A stretch of DNA of 64,000 nucleotides. It comes from an uncultured Oscillospiraceae bacterium (lineage in GTDB: Bacteria > Bacillota > Clostridia > Oscillospirales > Acutalibacteraceae). The stretch's first letter is position 1; the number at the start of each line of letters is the position of its first letter. Location of the stretch: positions 1-64,000 of the forward strand of contig UQAZ01000006.1 in NCBI GenBank assembly GCA_900539165.1. Direction: 5' to 3'. The position numbers and the translations under genes were made by a program. Below, piece after piece: positions 11,484-20,410 of the stretch. Under the pieces are notes generated by a model. It saw nothing but the letters and a program-made list of their open reading frames with translations, was not told the origin of the DNA and did no database searches.

Positions 11484-13166
11484 ATGAAGAAATATATATC
11501 TATATTTTTAGCTTTTATCTTAATAATCGGTGCTTTTGTAGGCTGCTCAAAAAGCGAAGAGGAATACGATTTCATTTACCCCTTTGAGGCTGATGTACGC
11601 AGCTATGACCCGCAGGTTGCCTCCACCTCTGACGAATTTCTTATTATTGAGAACACCTTTGAGGGATTAATCAGAGTAAACGACGACGGCGAGGTTGTTG
11701 CGGGAGTTGCCGACAAGTGGGAGGTCAGCAACGACGGTCTGACCTACACATTCCATATCCCCGAGGGGATAAAGTGGAACATAAATACGGAAAAATACAC
11801 AGAGGGTGACAACAAGGGCGAGTACAAGGACGAGCGTTTGAAAATGATGGGCAAGGAGTTTAACCCCGACATCACGGCAGACGACTTTGTTTTTGCTCTT
11901 CAAAGGGCGGCGTCCAAGGTAACGGACTGTCCTACATTTTCATCAATCTCGTGCATAAAAAACGCAAATGCCGTACATTCGGGCAGTGCGCCTGAATCGT
12001 CGCTGGGAGTTGTGGCGCAAAACAAAAATGTTTTGGTAATCACGCTGGAGCATAAAGACGAGGCATTTATGCAAACGCTGTCAAGTGCCGTTGCAATGCC
12101 GTGCAACGAGGAGTTTTTCAACGCAACCAAAGGCAGATACGGTCTTGACACCAAATATACTCTTTTCAACGGTCAATTTTATTTAAGCCAAATTCTTGAA
12201 AGCTCATATCTTTTGAAGAAAAACAAGCATTACACGGGGCCGTCGCCGACAAAGGCAAAGGAGCTTACGCTGAAAATCCCGTCAGATGACGAAAAAACAA
12301 AGATTTTGTCAAAGCTGGAAAGCGGATATTATGACGCCGCATTTATCAGCGGTCACGAAAGCGACGACATAAAAAAGAGCAGCGGTGTGACCTACACCGA
12401 ATACTGTGACACTACCTGGGCAATGATATTTAACACAAATGACGAGGCGTTTCAGTCGAAAAATCTGAGAAAAGCCTTTTGTCAAGGCTTCAGCCACCCC
12501 GAATCATTCGGCTCACAGTATATTACAAATGCAACAAACCTTATTCCCTCCTCCTGCAAAGTAAGTTCTAACGACGCTTGCGCCGCAATAGGCAAAACGG
12601 CAATAGCGCAAAGCCAAGACGAAAGCATTGCGGATTGGAAAAAAGCTTTAGCCGTTCTTAAAACAACAAAGGTTGAGGCTGTAATTATAACTCCGGATTA
12701 TATGCAGGACTATGTAAAACAGCTTATTCAGGGAATACAAAGCGGACTCGGTGCTTCGCTCAAGGACAGTAAGGGCAACAACATAACCTTTACTCTAAAG
12801 GTTGAGGCTATGAGCGAGGACGACATAAAGACAGCCATTGCCATGAACGAATACGACATTGCTTTTCTTCCGTTCAAGGCGAGCAACGACAACGCAATAG
12901 GCTTCATCTCCGCCGTCAACAAAAGCGGATACGGTGAATACGACAACGACAAGGTTGACGACCTGCTTGCTTCTGCACAAAACGCAGGCGAGTTAAACAA
13001 AACCGCAGAATATTTAAGAGCTGCGGAAAATGAAATCATTTCATCCTACTCACTTTGCCCTGTAATATACGAAAGCAGTTACTATGCCTGTGCAAAGGGT
13101 GTAAGCGACATACAGTTCCACATAGGAAGCGGAAGGGTGAGCTTTGTAAATGCAAAAAGGAAATAA
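11484..13166 (+). CDS. Oligopeptide-type ABC transporter substrate-binding lipoprotein
   Basis: A 560-residue extracytoplasmic solute-binding protein of family 5 (OppA/DppA type). It begins MKKYISIFLAFILIIGAF with the lipobox FVGC, so it should be a membrane-anchored lipoprotein. Family landmarks include the opening DVRSYDPQVASTSDEFLIIENTFEGL and the WEVSNDGLTYTFHIPEGIKW segment (given here in pieces of one domain). The ATG at 11484 is preferred over an in-frame TTG at 11466 because AAGGA lies 8 bases ahead of it. No permease or ATPase gene is nearby, so the partner transporter is elsewhere or the protein works alone. Confidence 0.88.
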   Translation: MKKYISIFLAFILIIGAFVGCSKSEEEYDFIYPFEADVRSYDPQVASTSDEFLIIENTFEGLIRVNDDGEVVAGVADKWEVSNDGLTYTFHIPEGIKWNINTEKYTEGDNKGEYKDERLKMMGKEFNPDITADDFVFALQRAASKVTDCPTFSSISCIKNANAVHSGSAPESSLGVVAQNKNVLVITLEHKDEAFMQTLSSAVAMPCNEEFFNATKGRYGLDTKYTLFNGQFYLSQILESSYLLKKNKHYTGPSPTKAKELTLKIPSDDEKTKILSKLESGYYDAAFISGHESDDIKKSSGVTYTEYCDTTWAMIFNTNDEAFQSKNLRKAFCQGFSHPESFGSQYITNATNLIPSSCKVSSNDACAAIGKTAIAQSQDESIADWKKALAVLKTTKVEAVIITPDYMQDYVKQLIQGIQSGLGASLKDSKGNNITFTLKVEAMSEDDIKTAIAMNEYDIAFLPFKASNDNAIGFISAVNKSGYGEYDNDKVDDLLASAQNAGELNKTAEYLRAAENEIISSYSLCPVIYESSYYACAKGVSDIQFHIGSGRVSFVNAKRK

Positions 13167-13626
13167 GCAAAAAGCGTTCACGGTAATATCCTGGCTTCTT
13201 TGTGTGCTTTGTATGGGAACTATATTTTGGTTTTCGTCACGAGAGGCAGGGCAATCGGCACACCAGAGCGAAATCATATTAAAAATCGCACGGGCAATAT
13301 TCGGCGAAAATGCGTTCAGCGACTTCATTGTTCGCAAAACGGCTCATTTTTGCGAATTTGCTCTGCTTGCGTTTTTGTTTAATATCGCATTGCTGTGTTC
13401 TAACGGTAAAAGGAACGCTGTTCTTGCAACGGCGCTCACCTCGATTTATGCCGTAAGCGACGAAATTCACCAATTATTCGTACCGGGGCGAAGCTGTCAG
13501 ATAAGCGACTGGCTTCTTGACACCTGCGGAGGAATTGCAGGAGCATTATTATTCACGGTTATTTTTTTGATAATAAGATATATAAAAAACGAAAGGGAAA
13601 TAAAAAATGAACATTCTCACATTTGA
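13150..13626 (+). CDS. VanZ-like membrane protein
   Basis: A 158-residue protein with about four membrane segments. The VanZ family signature is clear: KTAHFCEFALLAF in the middle, then SDEIHQLFVPGRSCQISDW and the final glycine-rich helix. VanZ-like proteins are linked with low-level teicoplanin resistance in enterococci, but most homologues have no known role. The start overlaps the end of the upstream gene by 17 bases, and its own end overlaps nagB by 20, so it is translationally coupled in this operon. Confidence 0.85.
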   Translation: MQKGNKQKAFTVISWLLCVLCMGTIFWFSSREAGQSAHQSEIILKIARAIFGENAFSDFIVRKTAHFCEFALLAFLFNIALLCSNGKRNAVLATALTSIYAVSDEIHQLFVPGRSCQISDWLLDTCGGIAGALLFTVIFLIIRYIKNEREIKNEHSHI

Positions 13627-14332
13627 CACAGAAGAACAGATAGGAATTGCAGCCGGATACTATATGTGCGGTCAAGTTTTGCAAAAGCCTGACAGCGTGC
13701 TTGGATTAGCAACAGGCTCAACACCAATCAAAGCGTATCAGCAAATGATTGAATTATTCAAAAAGGGTGCGGTAGACTTTTCTCAGGTTACTTCATTTAA
13801 TCTTGACGAATATGTGCATCTTGATGTTAAGGACAAGAACAGCTACCACACATTTATGCACGAAAACCTTTTTGATTACATAAACATTCCCGAAGAAAAC
13901 ATCAACTTCCTTGACGGAAACGCATCCGATTTAGAGCAGGAATGTAAGAATTACGAAAAGAAAATCAAAGCCTGCGGCGGAATTGACATTCAGCTTCTCG
14001 GAATCGGCTCAAACGGTCACATTGCATTTAACGAACCTGCGGATTCATTCCAGCGTTGGAGCCATGTTGTCGAGCTTAAAGAAAGCACAATAAAAGACAA
14101 TTCAAGATTTTTTGACTCAATCGACGAGGTTCCTACCCGTGCGGTAACAATGGGTATCGGCTCAATTATGCAGGCAAAGCGTATACTTATTATAGCAATC
14201 GGCGAGAACAAGGCTAAGGCTATCAAACAGCTTATCGACGGAAATGTAACACCGTGGTGTCCGGCAAGCGTGCTTCAATTCCACACAGATGTTACTCTTA
14301 TGCTCGACAAGGGTGCTGCATCATTAATTTAA
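13607..14332 (+). CDS. nagB: Glucosamine-6-phosphate deaminase
   Basis: A 241-residue enzyme that converts glucosamine-6-phosphate to fructose-6-phosphate and ammonia, the last step of amino-sugar use. Motifs include GLATGSTPIKAYQ (phosphate loop), FNLDEYVHL with the catalytic aspartate, and GIGSNGHIAFNEP. Length is typical of the short Firmicutes form. No nagA is next to it. The start overlaps the VanZ-like gene. Confidence 0.96.
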   Translation: MNILTFDTEEQIGIAAGYYMCGQVLQKPDSVLGLATGSTPIKAYQQMIELFKKGAVDFSQVTSFNLDEYVHLDVKDKNSYHTFMHENLFDYINIPEENINFLDGNASDLEQECKNYEKKIKACGGIDIQLLGIGSNGHIAFNEPADSFQRWSHVVELKESTIKDNSRFFDSIDEVPTRAVTMGIGSIMQAKRILIIAIGENKAKAIKQLIDGNVTPWCPASVLQFHTDVTLMLDKGAASLI

Positions 14333-14347
14333 CAGGGTGGTAATAAA

Positions 14348-15013
14348 GTGAAATCGGAATTAAGTAAGAAAAAGAAGATAATCATTACGGCGGTTGTAAT
14401 TATACTTGTTGCCGCAATAGCGACGGCAATCGGCGTGGCATGCTCAAAAAAGCCAAGCGACATGGACGATTCGCAATCGCAGACAATAATGGTAGAAGTG
14501 ACTGATGAAAACGGCGAAGCAGTCACAAATGCTGACGGCGAAATTGTTACGAAAGCCGAAGAAGTCAAGAACAAGTCAAACGGCGACAAAAAGTCACCGA
14601 CCGACAACAAGGACAATAAAACCAACGACGGCAAGAACAACAATAACTCCGGTAATAACAATTCAAACAAAAAGGACGAATCAACGACAGAGCCTTTAAC
14701 AGAATATACAACAATCAATTCTGATGGAAAAATAGAACTTCCCGATGTTTCTTTAGACGGACTTGTTACTGCTTCATATGCCCTTCTTACACTGCAGGAA
14801 TACTATGGAGATGCCTATGTTGTTAACTATGATTTGCCCAACAACAGCGGAACAAAAATGGCGTTTGCGATTTTTAAAGCAGGTAAAGATAAAACCAACA
14901 TTGTATACACTGTAACGGTTGACGAAGAAACAGGAGAAACTATTCAAACCGACAAAAAAGGGAATAAAACAGATATTACAAATAAAGTAGATTACGGACA
15001 GGAGAAGCAATAA
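14348..15013 (+). CDS. Membrane-anchored protein of unknown function
   Basis: A 221-residue protein I do not recognise. It starts with GTG at 14348, supported by AGGGTGG upstream. A short basic N-terminus is followed by one transmembrane or signal-anchor helix (about residues 11-33), which ends in ACSKK and could also be a lipobox (GVACS). Next comes a long low-complexity linker rich in Asp, Asn, Lys and Ser (about 37-115), then a compact C-terminal domain of about 95 residues. The layout suggests an extracellular domain on a flexible stalk. Its stop overlaps the metG start (TAATG), so it is in the operon. Confidence 0.75.
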   Translation: MKSELSKKKKIIITAVVIILVAAIATAIGVACSKKPSDMDDSQSQTIMVEVTDENGEAVTNADGEIVTKAEEVKNKSNGDKKSPTDNKDNKTNDGKNNNNSGNNNSNKKDESTTEPLTEYTTINSDGKIELPDVSLDGLVTASYALLTLQEYYGDAYVVNYDLPNNSGTKMAFAIFKAGKDKTNIVYTVTVDEETGETIQTDKKGNKTDITNKVDYGQEKQ

Positions 15014-16956
15014 TGGAAAACAAAGGAAAATTTTACATCACTACGGCTATTGCCTATACATCAAGAAAACCGCATATAGGAAACAGCTATGAAATCGTTT
15101 TAACCGACGCTATCGCAAGATACAAAAGGCTTCAGGGCTACGATGTATTTATGCTCACGGGAACAGACGAACACGGACAAAAAATCGAGGAATATGCCGA
15201 GACTGCCGGTGTAACTCCGAAAGAATATGTTGACAAGGTTTCGGGCGAAATCAGAAGTATCTGCGATTTGCTCAACACCAAGTACGACAAGTTCATTCGT
15301 ACCACCGACGACTATCACGAAAAAGCAGTACAAAAAATATTCAAAAAGCTCTATGACCAGGGTGATATTTATAAAGGACATTACGAGGGCTTGTATTGTA
15401 CTCCTTGCGAAAGCTTTTGGACAGAAAGTCAGCTCGTTGACGGAAAATGCCCCGACTGCGGCAGAGAGGTTAAGCCAGCAAAAGAAGAGGCTTATTTTCT
15501 CAAACTGTCAAAATATCAAAAGCAACTTGAGGATTTCATCGAGAAAAACGAAAACTTCATTTATCCCGAGGCAAGAAAAAAGGAAATGCTCAATAACTTC
15601 ATCAAACCCGGACTTCAGGATCTCTGCGTTTCCCGTACCTCGTTTAAGTGGGGTATCCCTGTTTCATTTGACGACAAGCATGTAATCTATGTTTGGATTG
15701 ACGCACTTTCAAACTATATTACCGCATTGGGCTATGATCCTGACGGCTCGTCTGACCTTTATAAGAAATATTGGCCTGCCGATGTCCATATTATAGGAAA
15801 GGACATCGTTCGCTTCCACACAATTTACTGGCCGATTATGCTTATGGCTCTCGGTGAACCGCTTCCAAAGCAGGTGTTCGGTCATCCGTGGCTTTTGTTC
15901 GGCGAGGATAAGATGAGCAAATCAAGAGGCAATGTAATCTATGCGGACGACCTCGTTGAGCTTCTCGGGGTTGACGCAGTAAGATACTATCTTGTATCCG
16001 AAATGCCTTATGCTAGCGACGGCTCAATAACATACGAAACAATAATCGAAAGATATAATTCCGACCTTGCAAACACATTCGGCAATCTTGTAAACAGAAC
16101 CGTTGCAATGCAAAACAAATATTTTGACGGTATAATTCAAGAGCCTACCGCCCCACAGGCAATCGACGACAAGTTAAAAACATTTGCGCTTGACACGGTT
16201 GCAAAGGTTGAAAAATGCTTTGAAACATACAGGGTTGCAGATGCCGTTGAGGCAGTGCTTAACCTTGCAAAGCGTTCAAACAAGTACATTGACGAGACTG
16301 CTCCTTGGGCTTTGGCAAAGGACGAGGCACAAAAGGAAAGACTCGGCACCGTACTTTATAACTTACTTGAGGCAATCAGATATATCGCAATACTTCTTTC
16401 TCCGTTTATGCCTGAAACAAGCGAAAAAATTCTTTCTCAGATAAACTGCGACATTAAAGACTACGCTTCACTTTCAAACTTCGGTGCGCTTAAAGCCGGC
16501 ACTAAAGTAAACAAGGCTGAGGCTTTGTTTGCAAGAATCGATGCAGAAAAGATGCTCGAGGAAATAGCAGAAAAGCAGAAGGCTGCCGCAAAGGCTGAGG
16601 AGAAAGCAAAGCCGAAAGAAATCGAAGGTCTTGCACAAATTCAAATCGACGACTTTGCAAAAGTTGAACTCCGTGTTGCTAAAATCAATGCGTGCGAGCC
16701 GATAAAGAGAGCAAAAAAGCTACTTAAATTATCGGTAGACGACGGCACAGATACCCCACGCCAAATCGTTTCCGGTATCGCTCCATGGTACAAGCCGGAG
16801 GATTTAATCGGCAAAAATGTAATCATTGTAGCAAACCTTAAACCCGCAAAGCTGTGCGGCGAAATGAGCAACGGTATGCTTCTCGCCGGTGATGTGAGCG
16901 ATGATGATGTTAAGGTTGTCTTTGTAGATATGCCGGCAGGTACAAAAATCAGATAA
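15013..16956 (+). CDS. metG: Methionyl-tRNA synthetase
   Basis: A 647-residue class I synthetase. The HIGH-type signature KPHIGN is at residues 19-24 and KMSKS near 300. A four-cysteine zinc knuckle (CTPCESF...CPDCG) lies at about 128-149. A C-terminal EMAP/Trbp111-like tRNA-binding OB domain starts near 545 (FAKVELRVAKI ... GEMSNGMLLA). This is the dimeric MetG form. It lies in an unusual operon with nagB and transport/surface genes. Confidence 0.98.
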   Translation: MENKGKFYITTAIAYTSRKPHIGNSYEIVLTDAIARYKRLQGYDVFMLTGTDEHGQKIEEYAETAGVTPKEYVDKVSGEIRSICDLLNTKYDKFIRTTDDYHEKAVQKIFKKLYDQGDIYKGHYEGLYCTPCESFWTESQLVDGKCPDCGREVKPAKEEAYFLKLSKYQKQLEDFIEKNENFIYPEARKKEMLNNFIKPGLQDLCVSRTSFKWGIPVSFDDKHVIYVWIDALSNYITALGYDPDGSSDLYKKYWPADVHIIGKDIVRFHTIYWPIMLMALGEPLPKQVFGHPWLLFGEDKMSKSRGNVIYADDLVELLGVDAVRYYLVSEMPYASDGSITYETIIERYNSDLANTFGNLVNRTVAMQNKYFDGIIQEPTAPQAIDDKLKTFALDTVAKVEKCFETYRVADAVEAVLNLAKRSNKYIDETAPWALAKDEAQKERLGTVLYNLLEAIRYIAILLSPFMPETSEKILSQINCDIKDYASLSNFGALKAGTKVNKAEALFARIDAEKMLEEIAEKQKAAAKAEEKAKPKEIEGLAQIQIDDFAKVELRVAKINACEPIKRAKKLLKLSVDDGTDTPRQIVSGIAPWYKPEDLIGKNVIIVANLKPAKLCGEMSNGMLLAGDVSDDDVKVVFVDMPAGTKIR

Positions 16957-16957
16957 T

Positions 16958-17560
16958 ATGAAAAATATTCATATTAAGGCGGTCGTCATAGGCGCAGTCC
17001 TTAACATTCTGCTCTTTTTCGTAAAATTGTATGTGGGAATAAGCTCAAACAGTCTTTCCGTCTACTGCGATGCCATAAACAATCTGGGCGACACATTTGC
17101 CTGCCTGATTGCACTGCTCGGCTTTGTCATTGCAAAGAAAACGGGCGAAAAAAAGCAACTGAAAATACAAAGCCTTTGCACCTTTGTAATCAGTATGATA
17201 ATTTGCGTTACCGGTACATACTTTATATATAACGGACTCGAACGACTGATGTATCCGCTTCAAATCAGTTATTCAAATCAATATGCAATCATTATCACCG
17301 TAACGGTTTTCGTGAAAATATTGATGGGCTTTATGTATATGGCTTTCAATAAAAAGAAGCCGTCTCCCGTTATTAAAGCACTGATAACAGACAGTTTTTT
17401 GGACTGTGCGGTAACGGTATTTGCGCTTATGGGATTATTCTTAATAACCAGGGTTAAATTTGCCGTAGACGGTATGTTCGCCATAGTCATAGGTACTGCG
17501 ATAACAGTCGAGGCGTTTAAGAGCATAATCGAACAGGCAAAATTTTTAGTAAATGATTGA
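16958..17560 (+). CDS. Short cation diffusion facilitator-like transporter
   Basis: A 200-residue protein with about six membrane helices resembling the CDF (cation efflux) transmembrane domain. The helix 2 motif reads DAINNLGDTF, giving an N-x3-D metal pair where zinc CDFs have H/D-x3-D. Helix 5 has DSFLD, a D-x3-D pair. An N/D plus D/D site is seen in manganese-type CDFs, so Mn2+ is a possible substrate (inference). The usual cytoplasmic C-terminal domain of about 90 residues is missing. It starts one base after metG ends. Confidence 0.7.
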   Translation: MKNIHIKAVVIGAVLNILLFFVKLYVGISSNSLSVYCDAINNLGDTFACLIALLGFVIAKKTGEKKQLKIQSLCTFVISMIICVTGTYFIYNGLERLMYPLQISYSNQYAIIITVTVFVKILMGFMYMAFNKKKPSPVIKALITDSFLDCAVTVFALMGLFLITRVKFAVDGMFAIVIGTAITVEAFKSIIEQAKFLVND

Positions 17561-17575
17561 CAAAGGAGAATTGCT

Positions 17576-18892
17576 ATGCCAACCAAAGAGGGAACTAAAA
17601 AAACACCAAAGCAAAAAGGTATTAAATTCTTAAAGGTACTTCTTGCCGTTGTTATAATAATCGCTGTTATTGCGGCATTTATTGCTGCGGCAAATCTTAT
17701 TTGTCTTAAATCGAGCGAGAACTTTATTTCATCGATAAATACGGTTGATACCGACGGACTTACCCCCGAACTCGACAGCGACGGATATTACACCTTTACA
17801 ACAGATAAGGATTTTAAGGTTGTGCAACTTACCGATGTACATATCGGCGCAGGCTTTTTGAGTTCAAAAAAAGACTCTATGAGTATCAATGCGGTAGAGG
17901 CAATGGTAAGAGCGGAAAAGCCCGACTTGGTAATAGTTACGGGCGATATAGCCTTTCCGGTGCCTTATAAGGCAGGTACGCTCAATAATAAAAACCCCTC
18001 AAAAATATTTGCGGATCTTATGGAGCAAATGGGCGTTTACTGGTGCGTTGCTTTCGGCAATCACGACACCGAGACATACAGTTATTATGACAGAGAGCAG
18101 ATAGGCAACTTTTACAGCAATAAGGAAAAATATCCTCACTGCCTGTTCCAAAAAGGTCCCGAGGATGTAGACGGAGTCGGAAACTATCTCATCAAGGTTA
18201 AAAACTCAAAAGGCGAAATTACAAACAGTTTTGTAATGCTCGACTCCGGTTCATATGTTGACGGAGATGTGTTCGGCATTTTATGGAAATACGACTGTGT
18301 GCATAAAAATCAGGTTGACTGGTACGAGAGTCAAACAAATCTTCTCACCGAAGAAAATAACGGCACCGTGCCGCCCTCTCTTATGTTTTTCCACATTCCG
18401 CCGCTTGAAATGAAAGATGCATACTACGCATATAAGGACAACGGCTTTAACGATACCGACAAAGTACAATATCTCTACGGTAAGGCAGGCGAAAAAGGTG
18501 CCGCTATCTGCACGAGCGAGTACAACTACGGACTTTTCGACAAAGTTAAGGAACTTGGCTCTACAAAGGCTGTTTATATGGGTCACGACCACTTAAATAA
18601 CTTTACCCTTATGTATGACGGAATTCAGTTGTCATACGGATATTCAATCGACTACCTTGCTTACTCGGGAATTTCCAAATACGGTGCACAAAGAGGATGT
18701 AATATAATCACCTGCAAGCCGGACGGAACATTTACCACCGAACTCCAAAACTATTATCAGGATAAGTATCAGTCCCAACGCACAAAGGAAAATGTAGATA
18801 TGGGAGACCGTTTTACCGAGGAAGAAATGCAGGAAGCCGCCTCTGAAAACGAATCAAAATACCACGAACAAAAAGAGAAAAACGAACAGTAA
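17576..18892 (+). CDS. Membrane-anchored calcineurin-like metallophosphoesterase
   Basis: A 438-residue protein with a Lys-rich N-terminus, one transmembrane helix (about residues 20-45) and an outward-facing metallophosphoesterase domain. All family metal motifs are present in order: QLTDVHIG (~83), TGDIAFP (~121), FGNHDTE (~159), FHIPP (~271) and MGHDHLNN (~334). The C-terminus is a charged, probably disordered tail. Related proteins act on phosphate monoesters or diesters outside the cell. The substrate is unknown. It is the last gene of the operon and is followed by a terminator. Confidence 0.9.
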   Translation: MPTKEGTKKTPKQKGIKFLKVLLAVVIIIAVIAAFIAAANLICLKSSENFISSINTVDTDGLTPELDSDGYYTFTTDKDFKVVQLTDVHIGAGFLSSKKDSMSINAVEAMVRAEKPDLVIVTGDIAFPVPYKAGTLNNKNPSKIFADLMEQMGVYWCVAFGNHDTETYSYYDREQIGNFYSNKEKYPHCLFQKGPEDVDGVGNYLIKVKNSKGEITNSFVMLDSGSYVDGDVFGILWKYDCVHKNQVDWYESQTNLLTEENNGTVPPSLMFFHIPPLEMKDAYYAYKDNGFNDTDKVQYLYGKAGEKGAAICTSEYNYGLFDKVKELGSTKAVYMGHDHLNNFTLMYDGIQLSYGYSIDYLAYSGISKYGAQRGCNIITCKPDGTFTTELQNYYQDKYQSQRTKENVDMGDRFTEEEMQEAASENESKYHEQKEKNEQ

Positions 18893-18915
18893 ATCCTATA
18901 TAAAGTAAAACAATA

Positions 18916-18952
18916 AACCGTCTTGAGATTTCATATCCCGAGACGGTTTTTA
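18916..18952 (+). terminator. Rho-independent terminator between convergent genes
   Basis: AACCGTCT (18916-18923) pairs with AGACGGTT (18941-18948), followed by a T-run. It ends the plus-strand operon, and because the 5' side is A-rich it may also serve the minus-strand gene ending at 18957. Confidence 0.8.
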
Positions 18953-18956
18953 TGTA

Positions 18957-19412
18957 TTATCCTATTCTGCTTTTTATCTCATTTACGATTTTATTAAGCG
19001 TTCTTTTCGTGGTATAGCCGAGCGTTATCGTAACGCTTGTGCCGTCGTCAAGTTCTATAATCACAAGCGAAAATCGCTCGACAACAGTTTTTCTAAAGCT
19101 TGCCGAAGTGTCCTTATAGCTCTGCACGCTCTTTATATGCGAATACTCAAAGCAATTATCGTCGTCAAGTCCCGTAAACTCTGCCCTGTCGTCATAAAAT
19201 CTGACGCCCTCAGAAAAAGTCTGCTTTATCAAAAACAAACCCAGCACAATGCTGAATATGCTCACGCCGTAAAACACGACTGCATATATGTCGGCTCTGC
19301 CGTGCAACTCTCTTATGGCATATACTAAAAATGAAATTCCAACAGCCTCAATCATAAATGACACTATCACATTTATGGGCAAAACGCATCTAATAAATTT
19401 ATCTTTCATCAA
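18957..19412 (-). CDS. Small membrane protein with a PH-like C-terminal domain
   Basis: A 151-residue protein with two predicted membrane helices (about residues 10-32 and 42-62), then about 85 soluble residues of alternating strands (VRFYDDRAEFTG ... SHIKSVQSYKD ... IIELDDGTSVTITLGY). These look like a bacterial PH domain (YdbT/YcxB-like). The function of such proteins is unknown. It overlaps the end of the pseudouridine synthase gene by 4 bases and is therefore probably translated from the same mRNA. Confidence 0.65.
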   Translation of the reverse strand: MMKDKFIRCVLPINVIVSFMIEAVGISFLVYAIRELHGRADIYAVVFYGVSIFSIVLGLFLIKQTFSEGVRFYDDRAEFTGLDDDNCFEYSHIKSVQSYKDTSASFRKTVVERFSLVIIELDDGTSVTITLGYTTKRTLNKIVNEIKSRIG

Positions 19413-20356
19413 TATGCTCTCTTTTCAAATTTATTCAGCACGGGACAGTTTTTGCTCACGAACTCCCTGCCGTTAAGATACTGCAATGCTCCCGCATCAT
19501 CATTAAAGCTAAATCTCAGTTTGTATGAATAAAGCTCCTGCTTAAACCTGCCGTGAACCGTTCCGTACTTACCGTCATTCAACAGCGGATGACCTATCGA
19601 GGCAAGGTGCGCCCTAATTTGGTGAGTTCTGCCTGTCAAAAGTTCAATTTCCACAAGGCTCTTATTATCATAGGAATCAAGAACGGTATACCTTGTCCTG
19701 ATACGCTTTGCACCGTCTGTCATTTTAGGCAGTACCTTAACCATATTTTTTCTCTCGTCTTTTACGAGATAGCCGTCAAGCACATCGCTTTTCTTATCGA
19801 ACAAGCCCTCGCACACGGTAAGATAATACTTATCAATTTCCCTGCTCTTAATCTTTTCGTTAAGGATTTTGAGCGATTGATAATTCTTTGCACCGATTAC
19901 TATACCGCCTGTGTTACGGTCAATGCGGTTGGCAAGCGACGGAGTAAAGGAGTTTTCGTCCTCAGGCTTATACTCGCCTTTTTCATAAAGATAACGCTTC
20001 ATAGAAGCAACGAGAGTGTTTACATATTCCCTGCCGTCGGGGTGACACAGCACTCCCTGAGGCTTATCCATAAGAATAATATTCTCGTCTTCATAAATAA
20101 TGCACAGCTCCTTAGGTGCAGACATAAAATCATAATGCACCTTTCGCTCATTGAGCATATCATCAGGTAAATAAAGCTCGATAACATCACCGTCGTTAAT
20201 AATCTGCTCGGGTGTGCAACGCTTACGATTAAGTTTAATATTCTTTTTTCTTATCTGCTTAAACATCATAGACTTAGGCAACGACTCAAAATGCTTCAAT
20301 AGAAACTTATCAAGTCTCTGCCCTGCGTCATTTGAATTAACCTTAACACTTTTCAT
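19409..20356 (-). CDS. RluA-family pseudouridine synthase
   Basis: A 315-residue enzyme that converts uridine to pseudouridine in RNA. An N-terminal S4 RNA-binding domain (about residues 8-70, GQRLDKFLLKHF ... INDGDVIELYL) precedes the catalytic domain. The active-site motif is ANRIDRNTGGIVIGAK, with the catalytic aspartate in RIDRNT, and LLTGRTHQIRAHL lies near residue 220. Likely targets are 23S rRNA (RluC/D type). ATG at 20356 is chosen over a TTG at 20380 because a perfect promoter places the transcription start at or next to this ATG, leaving no leader. Confidence 0.92.
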   Translation of the reverse strand: MKSVKVNSNDAGQRLDKFLLKHFESLPKSMMFKQIRKKNIKLNRKRCTPEQIINDGDVIELYLPDDMLNERKVHYDFMSAPKELCIIYEDENIILMDKPQGVLCHPDGREYVNTLVASMKRYLYEKGEYKPEDENSFTPSLANRIDRNTGGIVIGAKNYQSLKILNEKIKSREIDKYYLTVCEGLFDKKSDVLDGYLVKDERKNMVKVLPKMTDGAKRIRTRYTVLDSYDNKSLVEIELLTGRTHQIRAHLASIGHPLLNDGKYGTVHGRFKQELYSYKLRFSFNDDAGALQYLNGREFVSKNCPVLNKFEKRAY

Positions 20357-20362
20357 AGGTGT

Positions 20363-20391
20363 ATTATATTCTATTTGCAAACCACAGTCAA
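20363..20391 (-). promoter_or_regulatory. Strong promoter giving an apparently leaderless mRNA
   Basis: On the minus strand TTGACT (20386-20391) and a perfect TATAAT (20363-20368) are 17 bases apart. The A of the pseudouridine synthase ATG (20356) is 7 bases beyond the -10, where transcription normally begins. No Shine-Dalgarno exists between the -10 and the ATG (ACACCT). Confidence 0.7.
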
Positions 20392-20410
20392 ATATGAATT
20401 TAGATTTGAT

